Source of the DNA: Clostridia bacterium
Lineage (GTDB): Bacteria; Bacillota; Clostridia; Lachnospirales; Lachnospiraceae
NCBI GenBank assembly: GCA_009929525.1
Contig: SAAH01000004.1
Span: 1-64,000 of the forward strand
DNA: 64,000 bases
Reading direction: 5' to 3'
Positions 40,037 to 48,649 of the stretch are shown piece by piece. Each line of letters begins with the position of its first letter. The stretch's first letter is position 1. Position numbers and translations under genes: made by a program. The notes below the pieces were generated by a model. The model was not told the DNA's origin and searched no databases. It worked only from the letters and a program-made list of their open reading frames with translations.

Positions 40037-40720
40037 ATGAGTCAATGGATGATTCCGCAAAGATTTGACATCAGAGGAGTAGTGTTCGATATGGACGGTC
40101 TGATGGTTGATACGGAGCGGGTGATAAAGTATAGTTGGGATGTGACAGGTGAAAAGCTGGGCTATGAAAAGTTTGGCGACAATATCCTGAATACGCTGGG
40201 GAAAAATCGTGTCCAGAGGAATCAATATTTCCTCGAAAAGTATGGGGAAGATTTTCCACTGCAGAGTTTTCTGGATGGATATCATCAGGTCTATTACGAA
40301 TATGAAAAGAAAAATGGGATTCCTAAAAAGAAAGGTCTTATGGAACTTTTGAATCTGCTGAAAGAGCGGGACATCCCCATGGCGGTGGCAACCTCCACAT
40401 ACAAAGAGCACACAGTACCGGAACTTGAAAAGCAAGGTATCTTATCGTATTTTCAGGAGATCATCACAGGTGATATGGTGACAAATGGTAAGCCGGATCC
40501 TGAGATATACAGGAAAGCATGCCAAAGGCTGCATATATTGCCGCAGGAGGCTATAGCACTGGAGGATTCTTATAATGGAGTCAGATCCGCCTGGAATGCA
40601 GGGATGAAGGTGATCATGATCCCGGATCTTCTTGAGGATGATGGACCGGTAAAAGAATGTCTGTATGGCAAAATGAAATCGCTTTCTATGGTATGCAGGT
40701 GGATCAAAGACGAGATTTAA
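40037..40720 (+). CDS. HAD-family phosphatase (beta-phosphoglucomutase-like)
   Basis: VVFDMDGLMVDTER, ATSTYKEHT, GKPDPEIYRKA, ALEDSYNGVRSA. Confidence 0.92.
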   Translation: MSQWMIPQRFDIRGVVFDMDGLMVDTERVIKYSWDVTGEKLGYEKFGDNILNTLGKNRVQRNQYFLEKYGEDFPLQSFLDGYHQVYYEYEKKNGIPKKKGLMELLNLLKERDIPMAVATSTYKEHTVPELEKQGILSYFQEIITGDMVTNGKPDPEIYRKACQRLHILPQEAIALEDSYNGVRSAWNAGMKVIMIPDLLEDDGPVKECLYGKMKSLSMVCRWIKDEI

Positions 40721-40813
40721 CGGGGATTTTTCAAAAATCTTTTACAGGTTTTATGTGAAAGAAGGATAATAGAGTTAAAAATAATTAATGATGAGAATAG
40801 AGAGGTATATCGT

Positions 40814-41602
40814 ATGCCTACCACATATACACACGATATTTTTGGAAAAGAAATTTATAAAAGACTGCCGGAGGATCTGAAACAGACGGTACGGCAGGGC
40901 AAAGACCTATATCGGATAGGTCTTCATGGACCGGATATTTTCTTTTATTACCGGCCGATCAAGAAAAATAAGATCAATCAGATCGGTCCTAAGATGCACA
41001 GGGAGAAGGCTTCTGAATTTTTTCAAAAAGGGATCCAGGAGTTCCAGACCAATCCTTCCTCCCAGCTGGCAGCATATCTGATAGGATTTGCCTGCCATTT
41101 TATGCTGGACAGTACCTGTCATGGGTACATCAATCTGTTTGAACGGAAATCGGGGATTTCCCATGCAGAGATAGAGACAGAGCTGGACCGGTATTTTATG
41201 CAGAGAGAGGGGAAGGTTCTTTTTTCCTACCTTCCGGCCAGTGTACTGGAACCGACGGAGGCGAACTGTAAGATCATCGCGAGGATGTTTCCTATGGTGC
41301 CGTCAAAGACGATCCTTGAGATGGTGAAAAGTCAGAAAAAATATGACAGCCTTTTAACCTGTGCAAGTCCATGGAAAGAAAAGGTTGTGCTTGGCGGAAT
41401 GAAAGTGCTGGGCTGTTACGATCAGCTGGAAGGACAGGTGATGCGAAAAAAAGCAAATCCTGCCTGCAGGGAATCTACAGAAAAGCTTGTAGATTTATAT
41501 AATAAGGCGCTGGAGGAGACACCTCTGATCCTGGAAAACTTATATCAGTGTTTCTATGGCAAAGAAACTCTTTCGGGAAGGTTTGAACGGGATTTTGGTT
41601 AA
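40814..41602 (+). CDS. Zinc-dependent phospholipase C family-like protein
   Basis: PTTYTHDIFGKEIYKRLP, GLHGPDIFFYYRP, GFACHFMLDSTCHGYIN. Confidence 0.75.
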   Translation: MPTTYTHDIFGKEIYKRLPEDLKQTVRQGKDLYRIGLHGPDIFFYYRPIKKNKINQIGPKMHREKASEFFQKGIQEFQTNPSSQLAAYLIGFACHFMLDSTCHGYINLFERKSGISHAEIETELDRYFMQREGKVLFSYLPASVLEPTEANCKIIARMFPMVPSKTILEMVKSQKKYDSLLTCASPWKEKVVLGGMKVLGCYDQLEGQVMRKKANPACRESTEKLVDLYNKALEETPLILENLYQCFYGKETLSGRFERDFG

Positions 41603-41620
41603 TATTGAAAGGAGAACAAT

Positions 41621-42106
41621 ATGATGACGAAGGAAAAGTTTATTAGTTTTACCATGGATAAGACAAAGCATATCGCTTTGGTTGCCCATGACGGAAAGAA
41701 AAAAGAACTGGTGGCATGGTGTGAGAAGAACAAAGAAATATTAAAAAATCATTTTCTGTGCGGAACAGGAACAACTGCAAAATTGATCGCAGAGCAGACA
41801 GGGCTTCCTGTAAAAGGCTACTGCAGCGGCCCGTTGGGTGGTGATCAGCAGATCGGTTCCCGTATCGTAGAGGGCGGCATCGACTTTTTGATCTTCCTGT
41901 GGGATCCGCTGGAGTCACAGCCACATGATCCGGATGTAAAAGCACTTCTTCGTATCGCTGTTGTGTATGACATTCCGGTTGCTAATAATCTGGCAACGGC
42001 GGACTTTATGCTGCAGTCTAAGTATATGAATGAATCTTATGATCGCAATGTGGAGAACTTTAATGTTACGATCGCGGAGAGAGTTAATCAATTTCAAGGA
42101 AAATAA
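41621..42106 (+). CDS. mgsA: Methylglyoxal synthase
   Basis: IALVAHDGKKKELVAWC, GTTAKLIAEQTGL, GPLGGDQQIGSRI, FLWDPLESQPHDPDVKALLRIA. Confidence 0.95.
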   Translation: MMTKEKFISFTMDKTKHIALVAHDGKKKELVAWCEKNKEILKNHFLCGTGTTAKLIAEQTGLPVKGYCSGPLGGDQQIGSRIVEGGIDFLIFLWDPLESQPHDPDVKALLRIAVVYDIPVANNLATADFMLQSKYMNESYDRNVENFNVTIAERVNQFQGK

Positions 42107-42114
42107 TATAGTTG

Positions 42115-42405
42115 GGGGACGCCATCCAGTGCCATAAGCCTTGGGGTGCCAGAGTGGGCGCTGGTTTGACAGGTCGTTCGCTGTGAAAATCTAAACGTGA
42201 AAAAGACAACTTATATGGGGATCAGCCGTATTCGGATCGTATGCTTGATGCATACGGTCCTCAGACGACTTTGATGTGTGCTTTGGTGAGCACACATCAC
42301 CCCGTATAAGTTGTCTTTTTCGCGTTAAGATTTTCATCAGCTCGCGCCCGATGCCAAACCAGCACCCACTCTGGCACCCCAAGGCTTATGGCACTGGATG
42401 GCTGG
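42115..42405. repeat. Giant hairpin element H3 (291 bp)
   Basis: 37-bp perfect outer arms (CCATCCAGTGCCATAAGCCTTGGGGTGCCAGAGTGGG), pairing continues to about 100 bp; two apical hairpins; bounded by GGGGACGCC and GGCTGG. Confidence 0.96.
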
Positions 42406-42523
42406 TTGTGGTGGAGAGATGGGATGGAGAGGTGGGGAGCAGTCTTGTAAATGTATCGTTAATTGTTGTTGAATTTGTGAAAATTCCGAGATATATGGGC
42501 GTTTTTACAAAAATATGTTGCTG

Positions 42524-42616
42524 TTCACGCATTGTTCAGCAACACGCTTTGCGAGACACATGGAAGAAAGAAAATGGATGTCGACGAAAGAAGAAAAAGG
42601 TGATGTTCCCGCCGCT
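42524..42616. repeat. Dispersed intergenic repeat fragment
   Basis: Matches 7380-7497 (cattgttcagcaacacgctttgcgag...atggaagaaagaaaatggatgtcgacgaaagaagaaaa). Confidence 0.8.
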
Positions 42617-42760
42617 AACTTGACCAGCGTCGGGTAAAAATAAGCCCAGAGCAAGTGATCATGATAAGAAATGGAATATATCCAGGGAAAAATCTAATTA
42701 CCACTTATGAAACGGCCAATTATCCTTTGAATACAAAAACTGTGGATCTCCTTCCAAGAT

Positions 42761-42901
42761 AAAGCCTCCGACGGATTGCAGAGCGGCTCAGATGTATTAT
42801 GTCAGCATAGCTGACGAGCCGTCTACGTTTCACTTCGGTCGTTGCTTAACAAGTGCCATCGGCACTTAGCAACGCAGCAAGTACGTCGAGATATACTTGA
42901 A
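42761..42901. repeat. Dispersed intergenic repeat family B, copy 2 with a 58-bp hairpin-bearing insertion
   Basis: Same as 9403-9486 but with 42817-42874 inserted between gctgacg and cagcaag. Confidence 0.9.
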
Positions 42902-43081
42902 TATGTTTAGCCTGGCACGTGGAAGTGCGCTACAACTTGCATATGAAGCGACGCACGATGCACCTGCCAGAAAGCATCAGAATATATAGTGGCAACACAC
43001 AGCCATCCGCCATGAAGTTCCCTGCTAATTGTTATAAAAATAACAAATTAACAGATAATTATAAAAAATATAAATTATATA

Positions 43082-43110
43082 TTGACAAAATGGAAAAAAT
43101 AAGTTAATAT
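43082..43110 (+). promoter_or_regulatory. Sigma-A promoter for the tandem-repeat ncRNA
   Basis: TTGACA (43082-43087) - 17 nt - TAATAT (43105-43110). Confidence 0.85.
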
Positions 43111-43116
43111 AAAATC

Positions 43117-43477
43117 ATCAAAAACGAAGAAGAAAAAGCACAAAAACTTCTAAGTCGAGAACGGAAGTACCAAAATCAATAAAGAAAGGAAGGTACAGGC
43201 CACCAAAAACGTGAAGTAACACCTAAAACCTAATTTATGAAAAGGAGGTACAGGCCACCAAGAGTATATAGAAATACCCCAAAACAAATTCGATGAGGGA
43301 GGTACAGACCACCAAGAACGAAAGGTAATACCCTAAAATAAATTTGTGAGAAGGAGGTACAGACCGCCGAAAGCATAAAGTATTACCCCATAATATAAGA
43401 AAGAGAGGTTAAACAGTGATAGAACCGAAGTTTTAAAAGTGAGTATCGAAGATAAGATGATCGATACTCACTTTTTT
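43117..43477 (+). ncRNA. Tandem GGAGGU-hairpin RNA (candidate novel ncRNA, about 360 nt)
   Basis: Promoter, four about 55-bp units with core GGTACAGRCCRCC (core starts 43191, 43246, 43300, 43355), degenerate units at both ends, intrinsic terminator; no long ORF. Confidence 0.75.
43439..43477 (+). terminator. Intrinsic terminator of the tandem-repeat RNA
   Basis: GTGAGTATCG ... CGATACTCAC TTTTTT (10-bp stem). Confidence 0.9.
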
Positions 43478-43586
43478 GTGCTTGAAAAAGCTGTACGATT
43501 CGTTTATACTATAGGATAGCTTATTAAGAAGATAGTAGGCACAGGCATACTTGAATGAAAATGAATCGAAGGAAGGTACAATAATA

Positions 43587-44087
43587 ATGGGATTATTAAA
43601 ACAGTGGAGAGACGTAGCTTATTCACAGCAGGCAGATAAGGCAAAACTTCAGAAGTTCTGGGCAAGCTATTTTGTGATTGAAAAAGATATTTATGAAAAA
43701 CTTCTGGCAAACCCGGACGAGATCGTAAGAGGAACTGTAAAAGGGCTGGCTGAAAAATATGGAGTTGACGTGATGACCATGACTGGTTTTCTGGATGGCA
43801 TCAATGACAGCTTAAAAGCAAAGAATCCTATCGAAGAGATGGATGAAGACACAGAAGTAAATCTGGGATTTGACAAAGAGATCCTGTACAAGAACATGGT
43901 CGATGCAAAAGCAGACTGGCTGTATGAACTTCCAGCATGGGATGAGATCTTTACTCCAGAGCAGAAGAAAACTCTGTATATGGAGCAGAAAAAGTCCGGC
44001 ACCATCATCAAAGGTGAAAAAGTTGGAAGAAATGATCCTTGTCCATGCGGCAGCGGCAAGAAGTACAAATACTGCTGCGGAAGATAA
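43587..44087 (+). CDS. SEC-C metal-binding domain protein
   Basis: C-terminal [23 protein letters not shown] aaggaagg before ATG 43587. Confidence 0.88.
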   Translation: MGLLKQWRDVAYSQQADKAKLQKFWASYFVIEKDIYEKLLANPDEIVRGTVKGLAEKYGVDVMTMTGFLDGINDSLKAKNPIEEMDEDTEVNLGFDKEILYKNMVDAKADWLYELPAWDEIFTPEQKKTLYMEQKKSGTIIKGEKVGRNDPCPCGSGKKYKYCCGR

Positions 44088-44090
44088 TAT

Positions 44091-44843
44091 ATGCAAATTG
44101 TATTGATCGCGCTGGGCGTTTTCTGTCTGGCATATTATACGGTAAGTGTAATATACGCAGGATTTGGAGCCTCCATTATATGGATATGGCTGATAGGCGG
44201 CATTGCGTTACTTGTTCTTGGCGGAGCATTACTCTATATTAAAAAACATGGGATAGTGATCGACATACCATTTTCTCTAAAATGTATACTGGCAACTACA
44301 TTTGTCTGTGTGCTGGGATTTTTCATCATTATGGAAGGTTTGATCATATCAGGGATGAACCAGAAGGGCGAACCGGATCTTGATTATATCATAGTCCTGG
44401 GATGCCAGGTGAAAGGTGAACGGCCAAGCAGATCGCTAAAGGAACGGCTTGATAAGGCGGAGGAATATCTCGTGGAGAATCCCGAGACGAAAGCCATTTT
44501 GTCCGGCGGGCAGGGGCCTGGTGAAGATATCAGCGAGGCAGAATGTATGTATCAGTATCTTGTGGATGCCGGAATATCATCGGAGAGACTGCTCATGGAA
44601 TCACAGTCCACTACGACTGTGGAGAATCTCAAGAATAGTCAGCTTTTGTTGAACGAAGAACAGTCCACGGTGGGGATCGTCACGAATAATTTTCATGTAT
44701 ACAGAAGTATCCGTCTTGCAAAAAAGTTTGGATATGTTCAGGTTTGTGGAATCGCAGCACCATCAGGAAGTGTACTTCAACTTCATTTTATGGTGCGGGA
44801 GTTTTTTGCACTGACCAAGGAATTAGTCCAGAAAAATATATAG
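44091..44843 (+). CDS. YdcF family (DUF218/ElyC-like) membrane protein
   Basis: LDYIIVLGCQVKGERPSRSLKERLDKAEEYL, LSGGQGPGEDISEAE. Confidence 0.88.
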   Translation: MQIVLIALGVFCLAYYTVSVIYAGFGASIIWIWLIGGIALLVLGGALLYIKKHGIVIDIPFSLKCILATTFVCVLGFFIIMEGLIISGMNQKGEPDLDYIIVLGCQVKGERPSRSLKERLDKAEEYLVENPETKAILSGGQGPGEDISEAECMYQYLVDAGISSERLLMESQSTTTVENLKNSQLLLNEEQSTVGIVTNNFHVYRSIRLAKKFGYVQVCGIAAPSGSVLQLHFMVREFFALTKELVQKNI

Positions 44844-44885
44844 TCATATTAGAAAATATAAAAACTTAAGAATTTATGAAGATAT

Positions 44886-44920
44886 AAAAGCACCCATTGA
44901 CATTTTCAATGGGTGCTTTT
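44886..44920 (+). terminator. Intrinsic terminator
   Basis: AAAAGCACCCATTGA catt TTCAATGGGTGCTTTT. Confidence 0.85.
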
Positions 44921-44925
44921 ATACT

Positions 44926-44956
44926 TTAAGTGTATTATATGAGATAGTACACTTAA
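44926..44956. promoter_or_regulatory. Dyad upstream of the GntR-family regulator
   Basis: TTAAGTGTA-N13-TACACTTAA perfect 9-bp inverted repeat. Confidence 0.7.
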
Positions 44957-44977
44957 TGCAAAGAAAGGAGGGTTTAT

Positions 44978-45349
44978 ATGCTTGTGATAGATTACCAGGA
45001 CAGAAGACCTATCTTCGAACAGATTGTGGAGAGGTTTCAGGTCCTGATATTAAGGGGAGTGCTGGAAGCGGATGAGCAGATGCCTTCCGTACGGAAACTG
45101 GCAGGAGAACTTTCAATCAATCCGAATACGATACAGAAGGCGTACAGTATATTGGAGATGCAGGGTTATATCTATCCTGTGAAAGGCAGAGGGAATTTTG
45201 TTTCTGATAAAGGTTCTTTGTTGAAGCAAAAAAAGGAAGAGTTCTGGAAAGAATATCGTATGATCGTTGTCAAAGGAAAAGAAATCGGTATAACATCTGC
45301 GGAATTCAAGAGTATGACAGAGGAATGTCTGAAAGGGGTATATCAATGA
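44978..45349 (+). CDS. GntR-family (YtrA-type) regulator
   Basis: RPIFEQIVERFQVLILRGVLEADEQMPSVRKLAGELSINPNTIQKAYSILE. Confidence 0.93.
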   Translation: MLVIDYQDRRPIFEQIVERFQVLILRGVLEADEQMPSVRKLAGELSINPNTIQKAYSILEMQGYIYPVKGRGNFVSDKGSLLKQKKEEFWKEYRMIVVKGKEIGITSAEFKSMTEECLKGVYQ

Positions 45350-46245
45350 TTGAGATAAAGGGAATCAGTAAAACATTTGGTCAGATCAAAGCCCTTTCCA
45401 AGCTGAGCGGGGAGATTCATGAGGGCAGTGTGTTTGGTCTGATCGGAACGAATGGTGCAGGAAAAAGCACCTGTCTTAGGATGATATCAGGGGTGATGAA
45501 ACCGGACGAGGGTGCGGTATTTGTGGATGGAGAAGACATCTATGAAAATGAAGAGAAGAAACGGAATCTGTTTTTCATCTCAGATGATCAGTATTATTTT
45601 CCGAATTCCACACCGAAGGATATGAAAGATTATTATAGTTTATTCTATCCTTGTTTTGATGAAAAGAGATTTGATGAATTGATGAAAAAGTTTGGATTGG
45701 AAAGTGGGCGGAGGATCCATACATTTTCCAAGGGAATGAAAAAGCAGCTATCCGTTCTTCTGGGTATCTGTTCCAATACAAAGTATATGCTGTGTGATGA
45801 AACCTTCGATGGTTTGGATCCGGTGATGAGGCAGGCAGTAAAAAGTCTTTTTGCCACAGAGATTATGAACCGTGACTTTACGCCGGTGATAGCTTCTCAT
45901 AATCTGCGGGAACTGGAAGATATCTGTGATCATGTTGGGCTTTTGCATAAAGGCGGTATCCTGCTGTCAAAAGATCTGGAGGACATGAGGGAGAATATCC
46001 ATAAAGTGCAGTGCGTAGTCAGTGAAGAAGCAAGGAATCAGCTCCTTAGAGAACTTACAGTACTCCAGTCTGAGCAGAGAGGTTCCCTTCTGACACTCAC
46101 AGTCAGAGGTGCGAGAGAAGAGATCGTAGACAGGATCCAGGAGAAAGAACCGCTGTTTTCAGAGGTATTGCCTCTTAGCCTGGAAGAAATATTTATCAGT
46201 GAAACGGAGGTGGCTGGATATGACGTCAAGAGTCTCTTATTTTAA
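45346..46245 (+). CDS. ABC transporter ATP-binding protein
   Basis: GLIGTNGAGKSTCLRM, TFSKGMKKQLSVLLGI, LCDETFDGLDP. Confidence 0.94.
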   Translation: MIEIKGISKTFGQIKALSKLSGEIHEGSVFGLIGTNGAGKSTCLRMISGVMKPDEGAVFVDGEDIYENEEKKRNLFFISDDQYYFPNSTPKDMKDYYSLFYPCFDEKRFDELMKKFGLESGRRIHTFSKGMKKQLSVLLGICSNTKYMLCDETFDGLDPVMRQAVKSLFATEIMNRDFTPVIASHNLRELEDICDHVGLLHKGGILLSKDLEDMRENIHKVQCVVSEEARNQLLRELTVLQSEQRGSLLTLTVRGAREEIVDRIQEKEPLFSEVLPLSLEEIFISETEVAGYDVKSLLF

Positions 46246-48322
46246 AATAGCATGCAACAGCATGAAGCGTAGACTGTGGTATGGAGCAGTGATATTTTTG
46301 TTGCTTTTCCTTGGGATGCCGATAAAAGCCATGCTGGAGCTTGAGAGCGTCAGTGAGATCAATGCCCGGTGTGCAGATGCGGCACAGAGGATCGAAGAGA
46401 CAGGAGCCGTGAGACGTATGTTTGACACCTATGTGTGCGGCGGTGATTTCCTGTTATTCTTTATGATCGTTGGTGCAGCACTTCTGGGAGCATGGAGCGG
46501 TCTGTACTGGCTTCACTCAAAAAAGAAAATGGATATGCTGGGAAGCCTGCCGCTTAAAAGAGGAAAATTATTTCTTGTGAGCAGTGTGAATACCTTTGTA
46601 CTGTTTGCAGTACCATTTCTTGTAAATATGATCCTTCTGGTACTGGTAGGAGCATCGAAAGGAATCCTTTCGGGAGATACTTTTGGATACGTTATAGAGG
46701 GGATCGGGGTAGGCGTACTGTTCTTTGCTGTTCATTATCTGTGTGCGGCTCTGGCGATGCTGCTTACCGGAAAATTGATCACCGGGATACTGGGAACGAT
46801 GGTATTCTTATCAATTATACCGATCATCCATGGAGTGTTGGAGTCATATCCAAGCATTTTCTGGAAAACTTACGTTGAAAGTAATCTGTTTGAAAATGCA
46901 GCAAGATATTTTGAGTCTCCAACAATGGCTTATCTGTATACGGTAGAGTCACTGGAGAATCTGGATTCTCTGTTCAGTAAGAATAGCTCAGCATGGCTGT
47001 TATTCGTATCAGCATTTCTCATGTTGGTGATATTTGCAGGAGTGTGTATGTGGCTCATCAAGATCAGACCGTCTGAAGGAGCGGAAAAAGCTATGGTATT
47101 CCCAAAGACAGAGGGAATCATCAAAGCGGTAATCCTCTTTGCACTTTCCATGGGCGGCGGAATATTCTTCATGAGCATAGGCCGTGCCCGGGGTGAGGGT
47201 GAACATGGTGGTTTCTGGTTTTGGTTTGGACTGATATTTGTCTGGATTCTAGGAAGCATTTTGATAGAAGTCATTTACTCCTTTGACCGAAAGAAGATAT
47301 TTGACCATAAGATATGGACCGGAGCAGCGGGTCTTGTGGTATTGGGAGTCGCAGTTTTCTTCAGCTTTGACCTTAGTGGTTATGACAAATGGATCCCTTC
47401 GCAGGATGAGGTTGCACATGCGACTGCTGATGCGGAAGTAAGATATGTTACTTATCCGGACGGAAGCGGCAACAGTCTGGAATTCATGGAAAATCATCTG
47501 AGTGAGTTTACCGGAACAGCGGTATTTAAATTGTCTGAAAATGGAGTACAAAACGTGAACGCCGAAGAAGATGAAGACGGTGAGTGGACATATGTAACAG
47601 TTCTTTATCAGATGAAAAATGGAAGTGTGAAGAAGAGAACATATCCGGTTGACCGTGAGATCGTTCTGGAGACACAGCAGGAGTTGTACAAAGAGAAAGC
47701 ATATAAGGAAGCAATGTTTCCGATAGCATTAAGTAAGCCGGAGGATGTGGAACCAGGGTATCTTCGTTTCATGGGACGGAGCTTGTCGCTGGAAAATCTC
47801 AGTAAGAACGAGCAAAAAGAACTTCTCGGATTGTATCAGCAGGAGCTTGCCGAGCTTACCTATCAGCAGATCCATGCGCTGGGAAGCGGAAGCCTGACTT
47901 TCCTTGATCAGGGAAAAGATTATCTGGAGAATGATTATCCGCTGAATGAAAACTTTACTCAGACAGTAGATTTCCTTCGACAGATGGGATACGATGTCAT
48001 ATTTGATATGGAGGATATAACAGACATCCAAAGTATTACCATCTATGATTACAGAGAAAATAATGATGCGGATGTAGATGGCACAGAAGCAACCATGACA
48101 GATCCGGAACTGATTAAAGAGGCAAGAGTTGGATTGTTGTCTACGGGAGAATATGGAACATTTAATTATAATCCGGGCAATCTTCAGGGTGATGTGAGTA
48201 TGGAAGTTGCTTACAAACTGGAAAATGGAGACAGCTTTACCGTATATTGTGCTTACGAAAAGGGTAAGATACCGGAAGTTGTGGAAGAATTTTTAAAGAG
48301 CAGGGGAAATCCTGAAAAGTAG
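46220..48322 (+). CDS. ABC-2-like permease with C-terminal extracytoplasmic domain
   Basis: Multiple TM segments; downstream of the GntR and ATPase genes. Confidence 0.75.
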   Translation: MTSRVSYFKIACNSMKRRLWYGAVIFLLLFLGMPIKAMLELESVSEINARCADAAQRIEETGAVRRMFDTYVCGGDFLLFFMIVGAALLGAWSGLYWLHSKKKMDMLGSLPLKRGKLFLVSSVNTFVLFAVPFLVNMILLVLVGASKGILSGDTFGYVIEGIGVGVLFFAVHYLCAALAMLLTGKLITGILGTMVFLSIIPIIHGVLESYPSIFWKTYVESNLFENAARYFESPTMAYLYTVESLENLDSLFSKNSSAWLLFVSAFLMLVIFAGVCMWLIKIRPSEGAEKAMVFPKTEGIIKAVILFALSMGGGIFFMSIGRARGEGEHGGFWFWFGLIFVWILGSILIEVIYSFDRKKIFDHKIWTGAAGLVVLGVAVFFSFDLSGYDKWIPSQDEVAHATADAEVRYVTYPDGSGNSLEFMENHLSEFTGTAVFKLSENGVQNVNAEEDEDGEWTYVTVLYQMKNGSVKKRTYPVDREIVLETQQELYKEKAYKEAMFPIALSKPEDVEPGYLRFMGRSLSLENLSKNEQKELLGLYQQELAELTYQQIHALGSGSLTFLDQGKDYLENDYPLNENFTQTVDFLRQMGYDVIFDMEDITDIQSITIYDYRENNDADVDGTEATMTDPELIKEARVGLLSTGEYGTFNYNPGNLQGDVSMEVAYKLENGDSFTVYCAYEKGKIPEVVEEFLKSRGNPEK

Positions 48323-48370
48323 ATATATACTGTAAATATAAACTAATATGTTTGGAAGTATAAAAAGGAA

Positions 48371-48418
48371 GAATATTTGTTTGTCTGCCAATAGGCAGGC
48401 GGCAAATATTCTTTTTTT
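48371..48418 (+). terminator. Intrinsic terminator
   Basis: GAATATTTG...TCTGCC aata GGCAGG...CAAATATTC TTTTTTT. Confidence 0.75.
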
Positions 48419-48454
48419 ACATCATAGGAAAGTGCTTCCTATGATGTAAAAAAA
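48412..48454. repeat. Perfect 19-bp inverted repeat
   Basis: TTTTTTTACATCATAGGAA-agtgc-TTCCTATGATGTAAAAAAA. Confidence 0.9.
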
Positions 48455-48649
48455 GCTCCGCGAGGATCGCACTGCGGCGGAAATGAAATATATCGATAAA
48501 TTGACCCGCCGCAGGCGGAGAATCCTGCAAGCTGGATTCTTGCTTTTGAATGTGGATGCCCAGCAGGAACATTTCATGAAATTGGGAAATGGAATCTGGC
48601 TATCATGTCCTTGAACAAAGGTATGGTCAAGTTGTTGACAAATAGCTTG

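Noticed and set aside
42115-42405. Retron msr/msd as explanation for the giant hairpins
   Set aside because: No reverse transcriptase ORF in the window and no retron-like a1/a2 arrangement recognised; cannot exclude trans systems.
42115-42405. Integron attC sites
   Set aside because: No GTTRRRY/RYYYAAC core sites, no integrase, and stems are far longer than usual attC.
42276-42623. 115-aa ORF over the H3 hairpin
   Set aside because: Lies within inverted-repeat and dispersed-repeat sequence; no RBS or recognisable protein features.
43159-43400. CRISPR array
   Set aside because: Tandem about 55-bp units are similar along their whole length with no unique spacers; no cas genes nearby.
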